Origin: PALSA-350 sp963834445
GTDB taxonomy: Bacteria; Acidobacteriota; Terriglobia; Terriglobales; Acidobacteriaceae
Reading direction: 5' to 3'
Assembly: GCA_963834445.1 (NCBI GenBank)
Contig: CAWIBU010000003.1
Span: forward strand, 620,001 to 684,000
Length of the DNA stretch: 64,000 bases
The translations under genes were made by a program, and so were the position numbers. The notes beneath the pieces are model-generated. The model searched no databases. It was not told the origin of the DNA and saw nothing but the letters and a program-made list of their open reading frames with translations. This document shows, piece after piece, positions 8,857 to 16,500 of the stretch. Position 1 is the first letter of the stretch. Each line of letters opens with the position of its first letter.

Positions 8857-9414
8857 GTGGAGCAAGAGAACAAGGTTCCGCAGACTTTCGCGAAGGAAGA
8901 CGTAATCGTGATCAATAGGCGGTCTTTCTTTGGAGTGCTTCTGGGGATTGGCACGGCAGGTATGGGCGCGTTGCTGGTGATTCCTGTGCTTCGCTACGTT
9001 TTGTATCCGCTATACGCGAAATCGGATAAGAGCACATGGTCGCCCCTGGGCAAGATGGACAAGTTTTCCAGTCTGTCACAGCCGCTGCTGACGCCGCTGT
9101 CGCTGCAACAACTGGATGGCTGGCGTGAGGTGGACTCCGCGCAGACGGTTTACGTAACGAAGAGCGCGCAGGGCGAACTGCAGGTGCTATCGGCGATCTG
9201 CCCCCATATGGGTTGCACCGTGGCGTGGGACCAGAGCCATAACGAGTTTGTGTGCCCCTGTCACGGAGGGCGATTCGCCGCGGATGGGAAATATATTTCC
9301 GGGCCGCCGCCGCGGGGCCTGGACATACTTCCGCACAAAGTAGAAGGCGGAAAGCTGATGGCTAAGTTCGAGTATTTCCGAGAGAACGTTCCTAACCAGG
9401 AAGTATTGAGCTAG
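8857..9414 (+). CDS. Rieske 2Fe-2S protein of a bc-type complex
   Basis: A 185-residue protein with a GTG start at 8857, chosen because AGGAG lies 5 nt upstream; an upstream TTG at 8842 is less well placed. It has a Tat-like/anchor N-terminus (NRRSFFGVLLGIGTAGMG, about residues 20-45) that holds the protein in the cytoplasmic membrane with its cluster outside. The Rieske motifs CPHMGC (C115, H117) and CPCHGG (C133, H136) provide the cluster ligands and the disulphide pair, and GPPPRGL forms the Pro loop. It takes electrons from quinol in the complex with the cytochrome b-c fusion 8 nt downstream. The domain assignment is firm. Confidence 0.93.
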   Translation: MEQENKVPQTFAKEDVIVINRRSFFGVLLGIGTAGMGALLVIPVLRYVLYPLYAKSDKSTWSPLGKMDKFSSLSQPLLTPLSLQQLDGWREVDSAQTVYVTKSAQGELQVLSAICPHMGCTVAWDQSHNEFVCPCHGGRFAADGKYISGPPPRGLDILPHKVEGGKLMAKFEYFRENVPNQEVLS

Positions 9415-9422
9415 GTAACTGC

Positions 9423-12065
9423 ATGCATGGATCGCTAAAGACCGATGTACCGCCCGAGAAGAAAGTGCCGGCGCGTCTTTTTGGCTGGTTTAACAAACGC
9501 ACAGGCATCAACAGCCTGATGCACGCGTCGCTGGACGAGCCCATTCCCGGGGGTGCGCGCCTCGCCTATATATTCGGCTCCGGTCTCATCTTCATATTTA
9601 TTTCCCAGGTAATCACGGGGCTTTGCCTGGCGCTCTACTACGTGCCTTCGGCCGAGTCAGCGCATACGAGCGTGGCCTACATAACCAAGCAGGTCGCAGC
9701 GGGACAATTTTTGCGCAGCCTGCATTACTACGGCTCGAGCGCGATGATTATCGTACTGCTGCTGCATTTTCTACAAACATTCATCTATGGTTCGTTCAAG
9801 GGTCGCCGGGAGCTGCTGTGGATCTCAGGCGCATTGCTTTCGTTGTTGGTATTGGGTATGGGTTTCACGGGCTATCTGCTGCCGTGGGACCAGAGCGCTT
9901 ACTTTGCTACGGCGGTAGGCACCAATCTGGTTGGAGAGGTGCCGGTCATCGGGCAGTGGCTCACGGACATGCTGCGGGGCGGTAACACGCTGGGCACGCT
10001 AACTCTGTCACGGTTTTATTTTGCTCATGTGTTTCTCATTCCAGCAATGATTTTCCTGTTCATTGGCCTTCATATTGCCTTGTTTCGCAAAGCTGGACCT
10101 GCGGGCCCGATTGAGGAAGATCCGATTGAGCCGAAGCTGCCACCGGAGAGTTTTTATCCTCGCCAGGTGATTATGGATATGGCGTTTGCGCTGCTGTTGA
10201 TGGTGGGGCTTGGAATTCTGGCTTACTTCCATCCCATACAGCTCGGCCCGGTGGCTGATCCGGCGAACACGAAGTTCGTGCCGCGGCCGGAGTGGTACTA
10301 CCTGCCGATGTTTGAGTGGTTGAAGTTCTGGCCGAGCCGGCTGGAGGTGTTCGCGGTTGTCGTGATTCCCGGGATTCTGGCGTTGGTTTTTTTCCTGGTT
10401 CCCTTTTTGGATCGCAGTCTTGAGCGCAGGCCGTGGCGAAGACCGATTCCGTTGCTGGCAGTCACGATTGTTCTGGTCGCCATTATTTTTCTTGGGTTCA
10501 GAAGTCACCTCGACGATGTGCGTGATTCCAGTGTTGCGGCGCAACTTGCGTTTCAGGATAAACAGGCGGAAGACTACACGCGGGCGCCCTTCCATGCGCG
10601 GCTGGAATCCGCGAGTGGCGCGCCCGTGCCCTCAGGGCCGGTGGATCCCTTAGTAGCGTCGGGAAAGATGATTTTCGAGAGTAAGGGATGTTCCGGATGT
10701 CACGGGGACGCTGGAGCAGGGACAGGGATTGCTCCCAGCCTGGTGGCGATTACCAGTAAGTATCCTGCGCCTCAATTTTCGCAGCTGTTGCAACATCCCA
10801 ACGCGAAGATGGTCGCAGGCCATATGCCGGTGTTTGCTCTGCCTGCCACGGATATGGCGGCACTGTTCAGCTATCTGGGTAGTCTGGGCAGCAATGGTGC
10901 AGGCGAGCCTGCACCATCGGCTGGTATCGAGCCAATTGCCGCCGCCGCGACGGTTGCAACCAGCGCCCCCAACGCGGCCGAAGGTGAGAAGGCAACCGCG
11001 AACAAAACTGGTGGAGAAAAATCAGCCGCGGCCAGTGCCGGAGAAACGATCTTCCAGGAGCACGGCTGCGCCGGGTGTCACGGAGAGGCTGGTGCGGGAA
11101 CGGCGCGGGTGCCGGCAATAGCAGGGCTGATTGCTAAACACTCGGATGCACAACTGACAAAGTTGTTACAGAGCCCTGACAGCAAAATGCAGGCCGGCGG
11201 CATGCCGCCGCTACAAGCGCCAGCCAAGGAAATAAGCGACGTGGTTGCGTATCTGCGGACGCTCGGGCCAGCGGCGACCGTGCAGCCAGTGCAGGCAGCA
11301 ACGGAAGCGGCTGCGCCTGGGCAGAGCCAACCCGGCGCCGTGCAAACTTCCGCGACCAAGCCAGAGGTGGCAGCTTCAGCGGCGACGGCCACCGGGTCAG
11401 TCGCCGAGAAGGTACCTGCTGCCGAGGTGAACACGCCAAGCTCACAGGGCCGCGCCGTTTTTGTTGCCAATGGATGTGCGGCCTGTCATGGGGTGAACGC
11501 ACAAGGTACGCACTTCGCACCCTCGTTGATTGGGATCACTAAAAAGTATCCTCCGGCTCAACTTACCGACTTATTGCATCATCCTAAGAAGGAAATGCGC
11601 GACGGCGGCATGCCCGCTGTCAAGGTGAACGACACGCAGATGCATGAACTGGTGTCTTATCTTTCGGGTCTGGGGACGGCGGCTGACGCCGTATCCACCG
11701 CCAGCAGTCACGGGACTCAGCCTGCTGCCGGCCCACCAGCAGCAGGCGGCGGCAACGTGGCAGGGACGGCGCCTCCCGTTAAACCAGTGCCGCTCAGCGC
11801 GGACGCTGTGCGGGGAAGAACGATCTTTCAAAACCACTCTTGTGAGACGTGCCACGGGATCGGTGGTCTTAAGGGGACAGTTGCCGCCCCTGGGTTGGCA
11901 GGTACTGCCTCCATTCTTCCACCGTCTACGCTGGAAGACCTGCTGAGACACCATAGCGTGCGGATGCAAAAGGGCGGCATGCCCCTCACGAACATGAATG
12001 ATCGGGATACCAAAGCGCTGGTTGCTTACATACGCTCGCTGCCGGCTACGGGCGGCGATCAGTAG
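9423..12065 (+). CDS. Cytochrome b (full length) fused to four monohaem cytochrome c domains
   Basis: An 880-residue protein. Residues 1-370 are a complete cytochrome b: SLHYYGSSAMII and YFAHVFLIPAMIFLFIGLH carry haem-ligand histidines, GYLLPWDQSAY is the Qo-side motif, and PEWYYLPMFEWLKFWP is the PEWY-type motif of the C-terminal half. A periplasmic tail follows with four haem sites: CSGCH (residue 423), CAGCH (549), CAACH (685) and CETCH (807). Each is followed by a methionine such as GHMPVF or GGMPP as sixth ligand. Ala/Pro/Thr-rich linkers of 50-70 residues separate the domains. With the Rieske gene it would form a quinol:cytochrome c oxidoreductase with its own haem wire. One such haem domain is common in bc fusions; four in tandem is unusual. 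Confidence 0.92.
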   Translation: MHGSLKTDVPPEKKVPARLFGWFNKRTGINSLMHASLDEPIPGGARLAYIFGSGLIFIFISQVITGLCLALYYVPSAESAHTSVAYITKQVAAGQFLRSLHYYGSSAMIIVLLLHFLQTFIYGSFKGRRELLWISGALLSLLVLGMGFTGYLLPWDQSAYFATAVGTNLVGEVPVIGQWLTDMLRGGNTLGTLTLSRFYFAHVFLIPAMIFLFIGLHIALFRKAGPAGPIEEDPIEPKLPPESFYPRQVIMDMAFALLLMVGLGILAYFHPIQLGPVADPANTKFVPRPEWYYLPMFEWLKFWPSRLEVFAVVVIPGILALVFFLVPFLDRSLERRPWRRPIPLLAVTIVLVAIIFLGFRSHLDDVRDSSVAAQLAFQDKQAEDYTRAPFHARLESASGAPVPSGPVDPLVASGKMIFESKGCSGCHGDAGAGTGIAPSLVAITSKYPAPQFSQLLQHPNAKMVAGHMPVFALPATDMAALFSYLGSLGSNGAGEPAPSAGIEPIAAAATVATSAPNAAEGEKATANKTGGEKSAAASAGETIFQEHGCAGCHGEAGAGTARVPAIAGLIAKHSDAQLTKLLQSPDSKMQAGGMPPLQAPAKEISDVVAYLRTLGPAATVQPVQAATEAAAPGQSQPGAVQTSATKPEVAASAATATGSVAEKVPAAEVNTPSSQGRAVFVANGCAACHGVNAQGTHFAPSLIGITKKYPPAQLTDLLHHPKKEMRDGGMPAVKVNDTQMHELVSYLSGLGTAADAVSTASSHGTQPAAGPPAAGGGNVAGTAPPVKPVPLSADAVRGRTIFQNHSCETCHGIGGLKGTVAAPGLAGTASILPPSTLEDLLRHHSVRMQKGGMPLTNMNDRDTKALVAYIRSLPATGGDQ

Positions 12066-12121
12066 GGTGGATCCTCGTTCACTCAGTAGAGAGCAGATGC
12101 TGAGTAAAAAGACAGGCATCT

Positions 12122-12158
12122 GGCAGCAGTTATCCCACTCAAGCCAAAACAGGTTTGA
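12122..12158 (+). repeat. 'TTATCCCACTCAAGCC' repeat module
   Basis: The module matches 30341-30375 and 47041-47077 and precedes a MITE-like element directly, as it does at 30341. It lies in the convergent gap after the cytochrome b-c fusion. Confidence 0.55.
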
Positions 12159-12266
12159 CCTGGTTTTCCTGTACGCGTACCCATTCGACGGCAGCGTATG
12201 CGGTTTTACTGTGGGGAAAGCCGCATGACGGTAGGCGAGTTCACCAAGCTTTACAGGATTGTCAGG
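12159..12266 (+). repeat. MITE-like 105-108 bp element, copy 1 (degenerate)
   Basis: The ends cctggttttcctgt and acaggattgtcagg are imperfect inverted repeats (10 of 14 positions pair). The centre carries gcggttttac...gaaagccgc, the same hairpin as the other four copies at 25102, 30376, 40881 and 62131. It also shares the stretches cgcgtacccattcgacggca and ggtaggcgagttca with the 62131 copy. Confidence 0.7.
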
Positions 12267-12281
12267 CGTGGCAGACTACAC

Positions 12282-12818
12282 TGGTATAGTCCGTCGTTAA
12301 TAACTTCGATTATGGGTGGGGGCGCAAAGCAGCTCCCTCCACTGCTCTTCGCTTCGGTCCTCATGAACAAAATGGCTGGGGCTGGATTTGCGGGCTCACT
12401 TGTGGGGCCTTGGTTTGGGGGAAAGGCGCACCGCAGATCCCTCCGCTACGCTACCGGTCCGGTCGGGATGACAAAGGGGAGAGTGGCGTTTACCCTCAAA
12501 AATGGTTAATGGGAAGAACGAAAAGCAGGTCCCTCCACTTCGCTACCGGTCCGGGATGACAAATTCGTTTGAAAGGGTAAGTCCAGACCTTCAGACAGAT
12601 TTGCCTGCCTGCCGAAGTGTAGATGAGCCTACGGCCCACCCAAGGTAAAGAAAAACGGCTCCTGTTCGGCAATCTTCTTTCCCTGGAAGCGGCCCTCCTC
12701 CCCTTGTCATCCCGACCGGAGCGGTAACGCAGTCGAGAAATCTCTGAGTGGATGCTCTTGCCTGGGAATGTTTTGCGCCGTCACCCATAATCGACGTTAT
12801 CAACGACGCACTACACTA
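12282..12818. repeat. 537 bp element with 37 bp terminal inverted repeats
   Basis: The left end (12282-12318) and the reverse complement of the right end (12782-12818) agree at 32 of 37 positions, around the shared core CGTCGTT-ATAAC-TCGATTATGGGTG. The right edge TAGTGTAGTG is the same as the left edge of the element at 30201. The interior holds no plausible gene. It contains several copies of an AGGTCCCTCCACTTCGCTAC...GGGATGAC repeat and a segment (12359-12450) near-identical to 40786-40877. The right edge supplies the TAG stop of the gene ending at 12816. It fills most of the 750 nt gap between convergent genes. Confidence 0.7.
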
Positions 12819-13382
12819 GCTGCGCAGTCTTATCGACAGGCTGACCCAACAGATGGCGCACAATAGTTCGAAGGCGGAGAGGGCTTGGGTTGTGGTGCGG
12901 GCGGCTTGGTGAACATGGGTGAGGAATACGATCCCCAAGCAGAGAGAGACCACTCCAGTGAATCCAAGAAGGTACGCGTTGGGCGAGTCTTCTCGCAGCT
13001 TGACGGCCAGGGCTTCCTGAAATAGTCCTGCGCCCAGAGCGTGAAGCCCGGCCAGGAAGGCCAGCGATTCGCGCGTCATGATCAACGAGAGACCGATGTA
13101 AACGCCGAGCAGCAGAGCGAAGCAGCACTCACACAACATCAGCCACCAGACATGCAGATGGTGCTCGTAGGCAAAAAAAGCGGCAATGCCCAAGAGAAGG
13201 CCGTTGCCGAGCACGAACGAGCCGAGGAGAAGACTTATATAAACAAGCGTGACTGGATCGAAGAAGAAGATGCCCAGAAAGATGCTGGTAAAAAACAGGA
13301 CGATGGCGAAGATGAAGGCCAGGCCGCCACGCACGGCAAAAGCCCACCAGAACATTCTCAGGTCATCGATGGGCCGATTCAT
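12816..13382 (-). CDS. HdeD/DUF308-like multi-pass membrane protein
   Basis: A 188-residue protein with about six hydrophobic segments: FWWAFAVRGGLAFIFAIVLF, VYISLLLGSFVLGNGLLLG, WWLMLCECCFALLLGVYIG and further ones to residue 180. Paired helices with the W-x-x-x-RG start are the pattern of HdeD/DUF308 proteins, whose founding member is linked to acid resistance in E. coli. The start codon overlaps the stop of the upstream gene by 4 nt (ATGA at 13379-13382), so translation is probably coupled. The stop codon TAG is the terminal triplet of the adjoining inverted-repeat element. Function inferred from fold only. Confidence 0.72.
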   Translation of the reverse strand: MNRPIDDLRMFWWAFAVRGGLAFIFAIVLFFTSIFLGIFFFDPVTLVYISLLLGSFVLGNGLLLGIAAFFAYEHHLHVWWLMLCECCFALLLGVYIGLSLIMTRESLAFLAGLHALGAGLFQEALAVKLREDSPNAYLLGFTGVVSLCLGIVFLTHVHQAARTTTQALSAFELLCAICWVSLSIRLRS

Positions 13383-14047
13383 AAGACTGCCTCGCGAGCA
13401 TAGTCGACCAGCTTATGCGAACGCTTGCGGCGGAAGAAGTAGTAGATGAGGACGCTCACCAGCGCGGCATACGCGCACCACAGAGAAGTGAACTCGTACC
13501 TCTTCACTAACATGACGACGAGCAGCCCGGCGAAATTGAGCCAACCGAGCACGACGAGCAGACGAAAGCCTGAAAAGAAGAGCGCACCGCAGGTCGCGGT
13601 CACATAGAGCATCGCAACCAGAGTCGTGGTCGATATCTGGTTGAAGTAGACGATCCCGTGGCCGCGTGCGGAGACCTGCAGTGGATACGCGATCAGCCCC
13701 CATAAGATATACAGCGCGAGCAAGGCGCCCAGGATGGTGAAGGCAAGCATTCTGCGGCGGCGTTTGCGCGTCGGCTCGATGAGAAAGACACTCAGGGGCA
13801 GGAGAAACGGGAGCAGGCCCTGGGCATAGAGAACATAGGCAGCCCCGGCATGGTGGGCCACGATGGGGGGCAAATAGCCATCGATCCCCAGCCAGACAAA
13901 ACCCTCGGTGAACTGGTGCAGGGCAAAGAGGCAGGGCATCGCGGCGAACAAGAGCTCACGGCTGTTTTTCACCTCGGCCAGCGTAGCCACGCCGATGGCA
14001 CTCAGGACAGCGCCACCCACAAAGTTGGCGCTAGCGGAAAAACACAC
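13379..14047 (-). CDS. DUF6629-like membrane protein
   Basis: A 222-residue multi-pass protein. The GTG at 14047 is taken as start because relatives begin CFSASA directly after the first residue and a GAGGGGG ribosome-binding site lies just upstream; an ATG at 14077 is also open. About seven hydrophobic helices follow, including LFAAMPCLFALHQFTEGFVW, LLPFLLPLSVFLIE and LWCAYAALVSVLIYYFF, and the C-terminus is basic. CFSASA near the start and FALHQ-EG-VW are features of an uncharacterised membrane family. It is translationally coupled to the HdeD-like gene and divergent from the MFS gene by 124 nt. No function can be given. Confidence 0.72.
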   Translation of the reverse strand: MCFSASANFVGGAVLSAIGVATLAEVKNSRELLFAAMPCLFALHQFTEGFVWLGIDGYLPPIVAHHAGAAYVLYAQGLLPFLLPLSVFLIEPTRKRRRRMLAFTILGALLALYILWGLIAYPLQVSARGHGIVYFNQISTTTLVAMLYVTATCGALFFSGFRLLVVLGWLNFAGLLVVMLVKRYEFTSLWCAYAALVSVLIYYFFRRKRSHKLVDYAREAVL

Positions 14048-14171
14048 GATGTCCCCCTCTGGATATACCCGCATCATACGTGAGCGGCTATGGCGGCACG
14101 GTGCGTCCGGCGCGTTGGGGTATCATTCTTTGCGGCCTGTACGCGGCCGCGCACCCTCAGGAGCAACATTG

Positions 14172-15446
14172 ATGTTTGCAGAAGGCCATACCCGGAAGAG
14201 ATTTTTGCTCGCGTTCGGGCTTTTTGTTCTGAGCGCCATTTCTTTCCTCGACCGCACCAATATTTCGATTGCCGGCCTGCAGATCAGCGCCGAATACGGG
14301 CTTGGCAATCAACGACTGGGCTGGATCTTCAGCGCGTTCCTGATTGGGTACGCGGGTTTTCAGGTTCCCGCAGGCTGGCTTGCGTCCCGCTTTGGTCCCA
14401 GGCTGGTGATTACGCTGGGGGTTGTCTGGTGGGGCGTGGCCACGGCACTGACCACGCTGATCCCTCCCGGTATTTCGCAAGCCGTGTTGCTGCTGATCAG
14501 CATTCGTTTCCTGCTGGGAGCCGGCGAAGCGGTGATTTATCCAGCGGCCAACCAGTTCGTCGCGCGCTGGGTGCCGGTGCAGGAGCGCGGCTTTATCAAC
14601 GGGCTCATTTTCGCCGGAGTGGGCGCGGGTAGCGGGCTCACTCCGCCGCTACTGGCGTGGTTCATTCTGCACCACGGGTGGCGCTCGGCGTTCTGGTTCA
14701 GCGCGGTGATCGGTGTGATTGCGGGCGCCCTGTGGTGGTGGTTTGCCCGCGACACGCCGGAAGAGGATCCCAGCGTTTCGCCATCAGAGTTGAAGATCAT
14801 TCGCGAGGGCATCGCGGAGGATCCGTCCGGCCCCGTGGTTGGCATCTCCTGGAAGGCCATCCTGAGCCGTCGCGATTTGCCGGCGTTGGTTATCAGCTAT
14901 TTTGGTTTTGGCTATACGGCGTGGATATTCTTCAGCTGGTTTTTTCTGTACATGTCGCAGGTACGTGGTTTCGATCTCAAGTCGAGTGCGCTGTACTCCA
15001 TGCTTCCCTTCCTCTCGATGACGGTTGGCTGCCTGGGGGGAGGCGCATTAAGCGATCGCCTCACGCGCATTTATGGGCTGCGGGTTGGCCGTTGTGGATT
15101 GGCATCGGTTGCGTTTGTTTTCACTGCTGTCTTCCTGGTGCTGGGCTCGCGGGTGCAGAGCCCACAACTGGCGGGGGTGATTCTGGCAGGAGGAGCGGGC
15201 GCGCTTTATGTTTCGCAAAGCTCGTTCTGGTCGGTGTCGGCGGATATTGCCGGACGCAATTCTGGTGTTTTCTCAAGCATGGTGAACATGGGGGCACAGG
15301 TTGGGGGGGCGGTGACCGCTTCGCTGACGCCCTGGGTCGCCCTGCGCTTTGGCTGGACGACTTCGTTCGGCATTGCCGCGGCGCTCGCCTTGCTGGGCGC
15401 GGTGTTGTGGATGACAGTGCATCCGGAAAGACCGCTGAGCGTATGA
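14172..15446 (+). CDS. MFS transporter, anion:cation symporter (ACS) family
   Basis: A 424-residue, 12-helix major facilitator. The ATG at 14172 follows AGGAG by 8 nt; the open frame upstream runs antisense through the neighbouring gene and is not counted. SFLDRTNISIAGLQI in helix 1 and GWLASRFGPRLVITLGV (motif A, loop 2-3) fit the ACS family, whose bacterial members carry hexuronates, glucarate, galactonate and similar sugar acids. The second half repeats the motif (GGALSDRLTRIYGLRVGR). The next gene, an exported esterase, starts inside its stop codon (ATGA), so the two are co-translated. A sugar-acid substrate fits the enolase-superfamily dehydratase nearby, but the exact substrate is unknown. 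Confidence 0.88.
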   Translation: MFAEGHTRKRFLLAFGLFVLSAISFLDRTNISIAGLQISAEYGLGNQRLGWIFSAFLIGYAGFQVPAGWLASRFGPRLVITLGVVWWGVATALTTLIPPGISQAVLLLISIRFLLGAGEAVIYPAANQFVARWVPVQERGFINGLIFAGVGAGSGLTPPLLAWFILHHGWRSAFWFSAVIGVIAGALWWWFARDTPEEDPSVSPSELKIIREGIAEDPSGPVVGISWKAILSRRDLPALVISYFGFGYTAWIFFSWFFLYMSQVRGFDLKSSALYSMLPFLSMTVGCLGGGALSDRLTRIYGLRVGRCGLASVAFVFTAVFLVLGSRVQSPQLAGVILAGGAGALYVSQSSFWSVSADIAGRNSGVFSSMVNMGAQVGGAVTASLTPWVALRFGWTTSFGIAAALALLGAVLWMTVHPERPLSV

Positions 15447-16354
15447 GAATGCTCGCTGTGGTGTTGTTGATGATGACGGCGGCCGGATTCGCCGCCGAGA
15501 CGCGCACGCCGACCCAGGATGGGATTGTGTATGGAGTAGCCGACGGTCAGCAGCTGACGATGGACTACTACGCTCCCAAGGGTACGGGACCGCATCCGAT
15601 CGCGATCATCGTGCATGGCGGTGGGTATCAACGGGGCACGAGCAAGAGCGGCAGTGAGGCCTATTGCGCCGACTTTCTTGCGCCGGCGGGGTATGCGGTT
15701 TTTTCTATCAACTACCGTTTGGCTCCGAAGTATCCCTATCCCTACATGGTCTATGACGTGGAACGGGCGATCCGTTTCATTCGCCACAATGCCAGCCGAT
15801 GGGATGGGGAGCCGAATCGGATTGCACTGATTGGTGGATCGGCGGGCGGGTTCCTCAGCAATATGGTGGGACTTCTGAATCTACCCGGGGAGGCGGGCGC
15901 AAGCGATCCCGTGGATCGCGAGAGCGCACGGGTGCAAGCGGTGGTGACGCTGTTTGCACAGAGTAGCTTCGCTACCGTGCCTCTGAATGCGGACGTGCAC
16001 GCGTTGCTGGATCCGTTGATTAAAGAGAAGGGAGAGGCCGCGGCGCTGAAGGAGGCTTCTCCGATTACTTATGTGTCCAACGGGGACCCGCCGTTTTTGC
16101 AGATTCTTGGGGATAAGGATGAGTACATTCCGTTTAGCGAGGCTACGAACCTGGATGCGGCGCTGCGCAAAGTGGGCGTGCAGAGCGAGATTATTCGTAT
16201 TCCTGGCGGAATGCATGGGACGGGCGGGTGGTACAAGCTGCCGGGAGTTCCGGATTGGGAAGTGCAGATGACGGAGTGGCTGAATAAGACGCTGGGGCAC
16301 CAGGGACCGGTTGGTGAAGGCGTCCGGAAGCCGGAACCGGTGGTTTCCAAGTAG
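15443..16354 (+). CDS. Exported alpha/beta-hydrolase (esterase)
   Basis: A 303-residue protein with a signal peptide (MRMLAVVLLMMTAAGFAA). The hydrolase body has an HGGG oxyanion motif (IIVHGGGYQRGT), YRLAPKYPYP, the nucleophile elbow GGSAGG, an Asp in LGDKDEYIP and a His in GGMHGTGGW. This is the BD-FAE/hormone-sensitive-lipase-like pattern, found in carbohydrate acetyl or feruloyl esterases. It overlaps the MFS gene by 4 nt, so it may release an acid or deacylated sugar that the carrier then imports. The substrate is inferred. It converges with the beta-helix gene at 16501, with hairpins between them. Confidence 0.85.
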   Translation: MRMLAVVLLMMTAAGFAAETRTPTQDGIVYGVADGQQLTMDYYAPKGTGPHPIAIIVHGGGYQRGTSKSGSEAYCADFLAPAGYAVFSINYRLAPKYPYPYMVYDVERAIRFIRHNASRWDGEPNRIALIGGSAGGFLSNMVGLLNLPGEAGASDPVDRESARVQAVVTLFAQSSFATVPLNADVHALLDPLIKEKGEAAALKEASPITYVSNGDPPFLQILGDKDEYIPFSEATNLDAALRKVGVQSEIIRIPGGMHGTGGWYKLPGVPDWEVQMTEWLNKTLGHQGPVGEGVRKPEPVVSK

Positions 16355-16359
16355 AAGTT

Positions 16360-16437
16360 GGGGCGCCCTTAAAAAGGGCGACCAACGGTCGCCCCCCACA
16401 TCTCCCCGCAAAAAGCGCGGTGAGATATGGGGTACCC
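16360..16437. terminator. Hairpin cluster between convergent genes, likely bidirectional terminator
   Basis: There are three adjacent hairpins: GCGCCCTT/AAGGGCG around 16362-16380, GGGCGACC-aac-GGTCGCCC (16376-16394), and ATCTCcCCGC/GCGGtGAGAT further right. They lie in the 146 nt gap between the 3' ends of the esterase and beta-helix genes. Confidence 0.5.
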
Positions 16438-16500
16438 AGCTCCGTTCCAGACCCTAAGAAGGTGTCAGGAAGGTTTCGATAAGCCGTTTGGCGCCGAGTG

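Noticed and set aside
12198..12509. A 103-residue frame after the cytochrome b-c fusion
   Set aside because: It is a translation of dispersed repeat sequence; similar peptides occur wherever the repeats occur, in either orientation.
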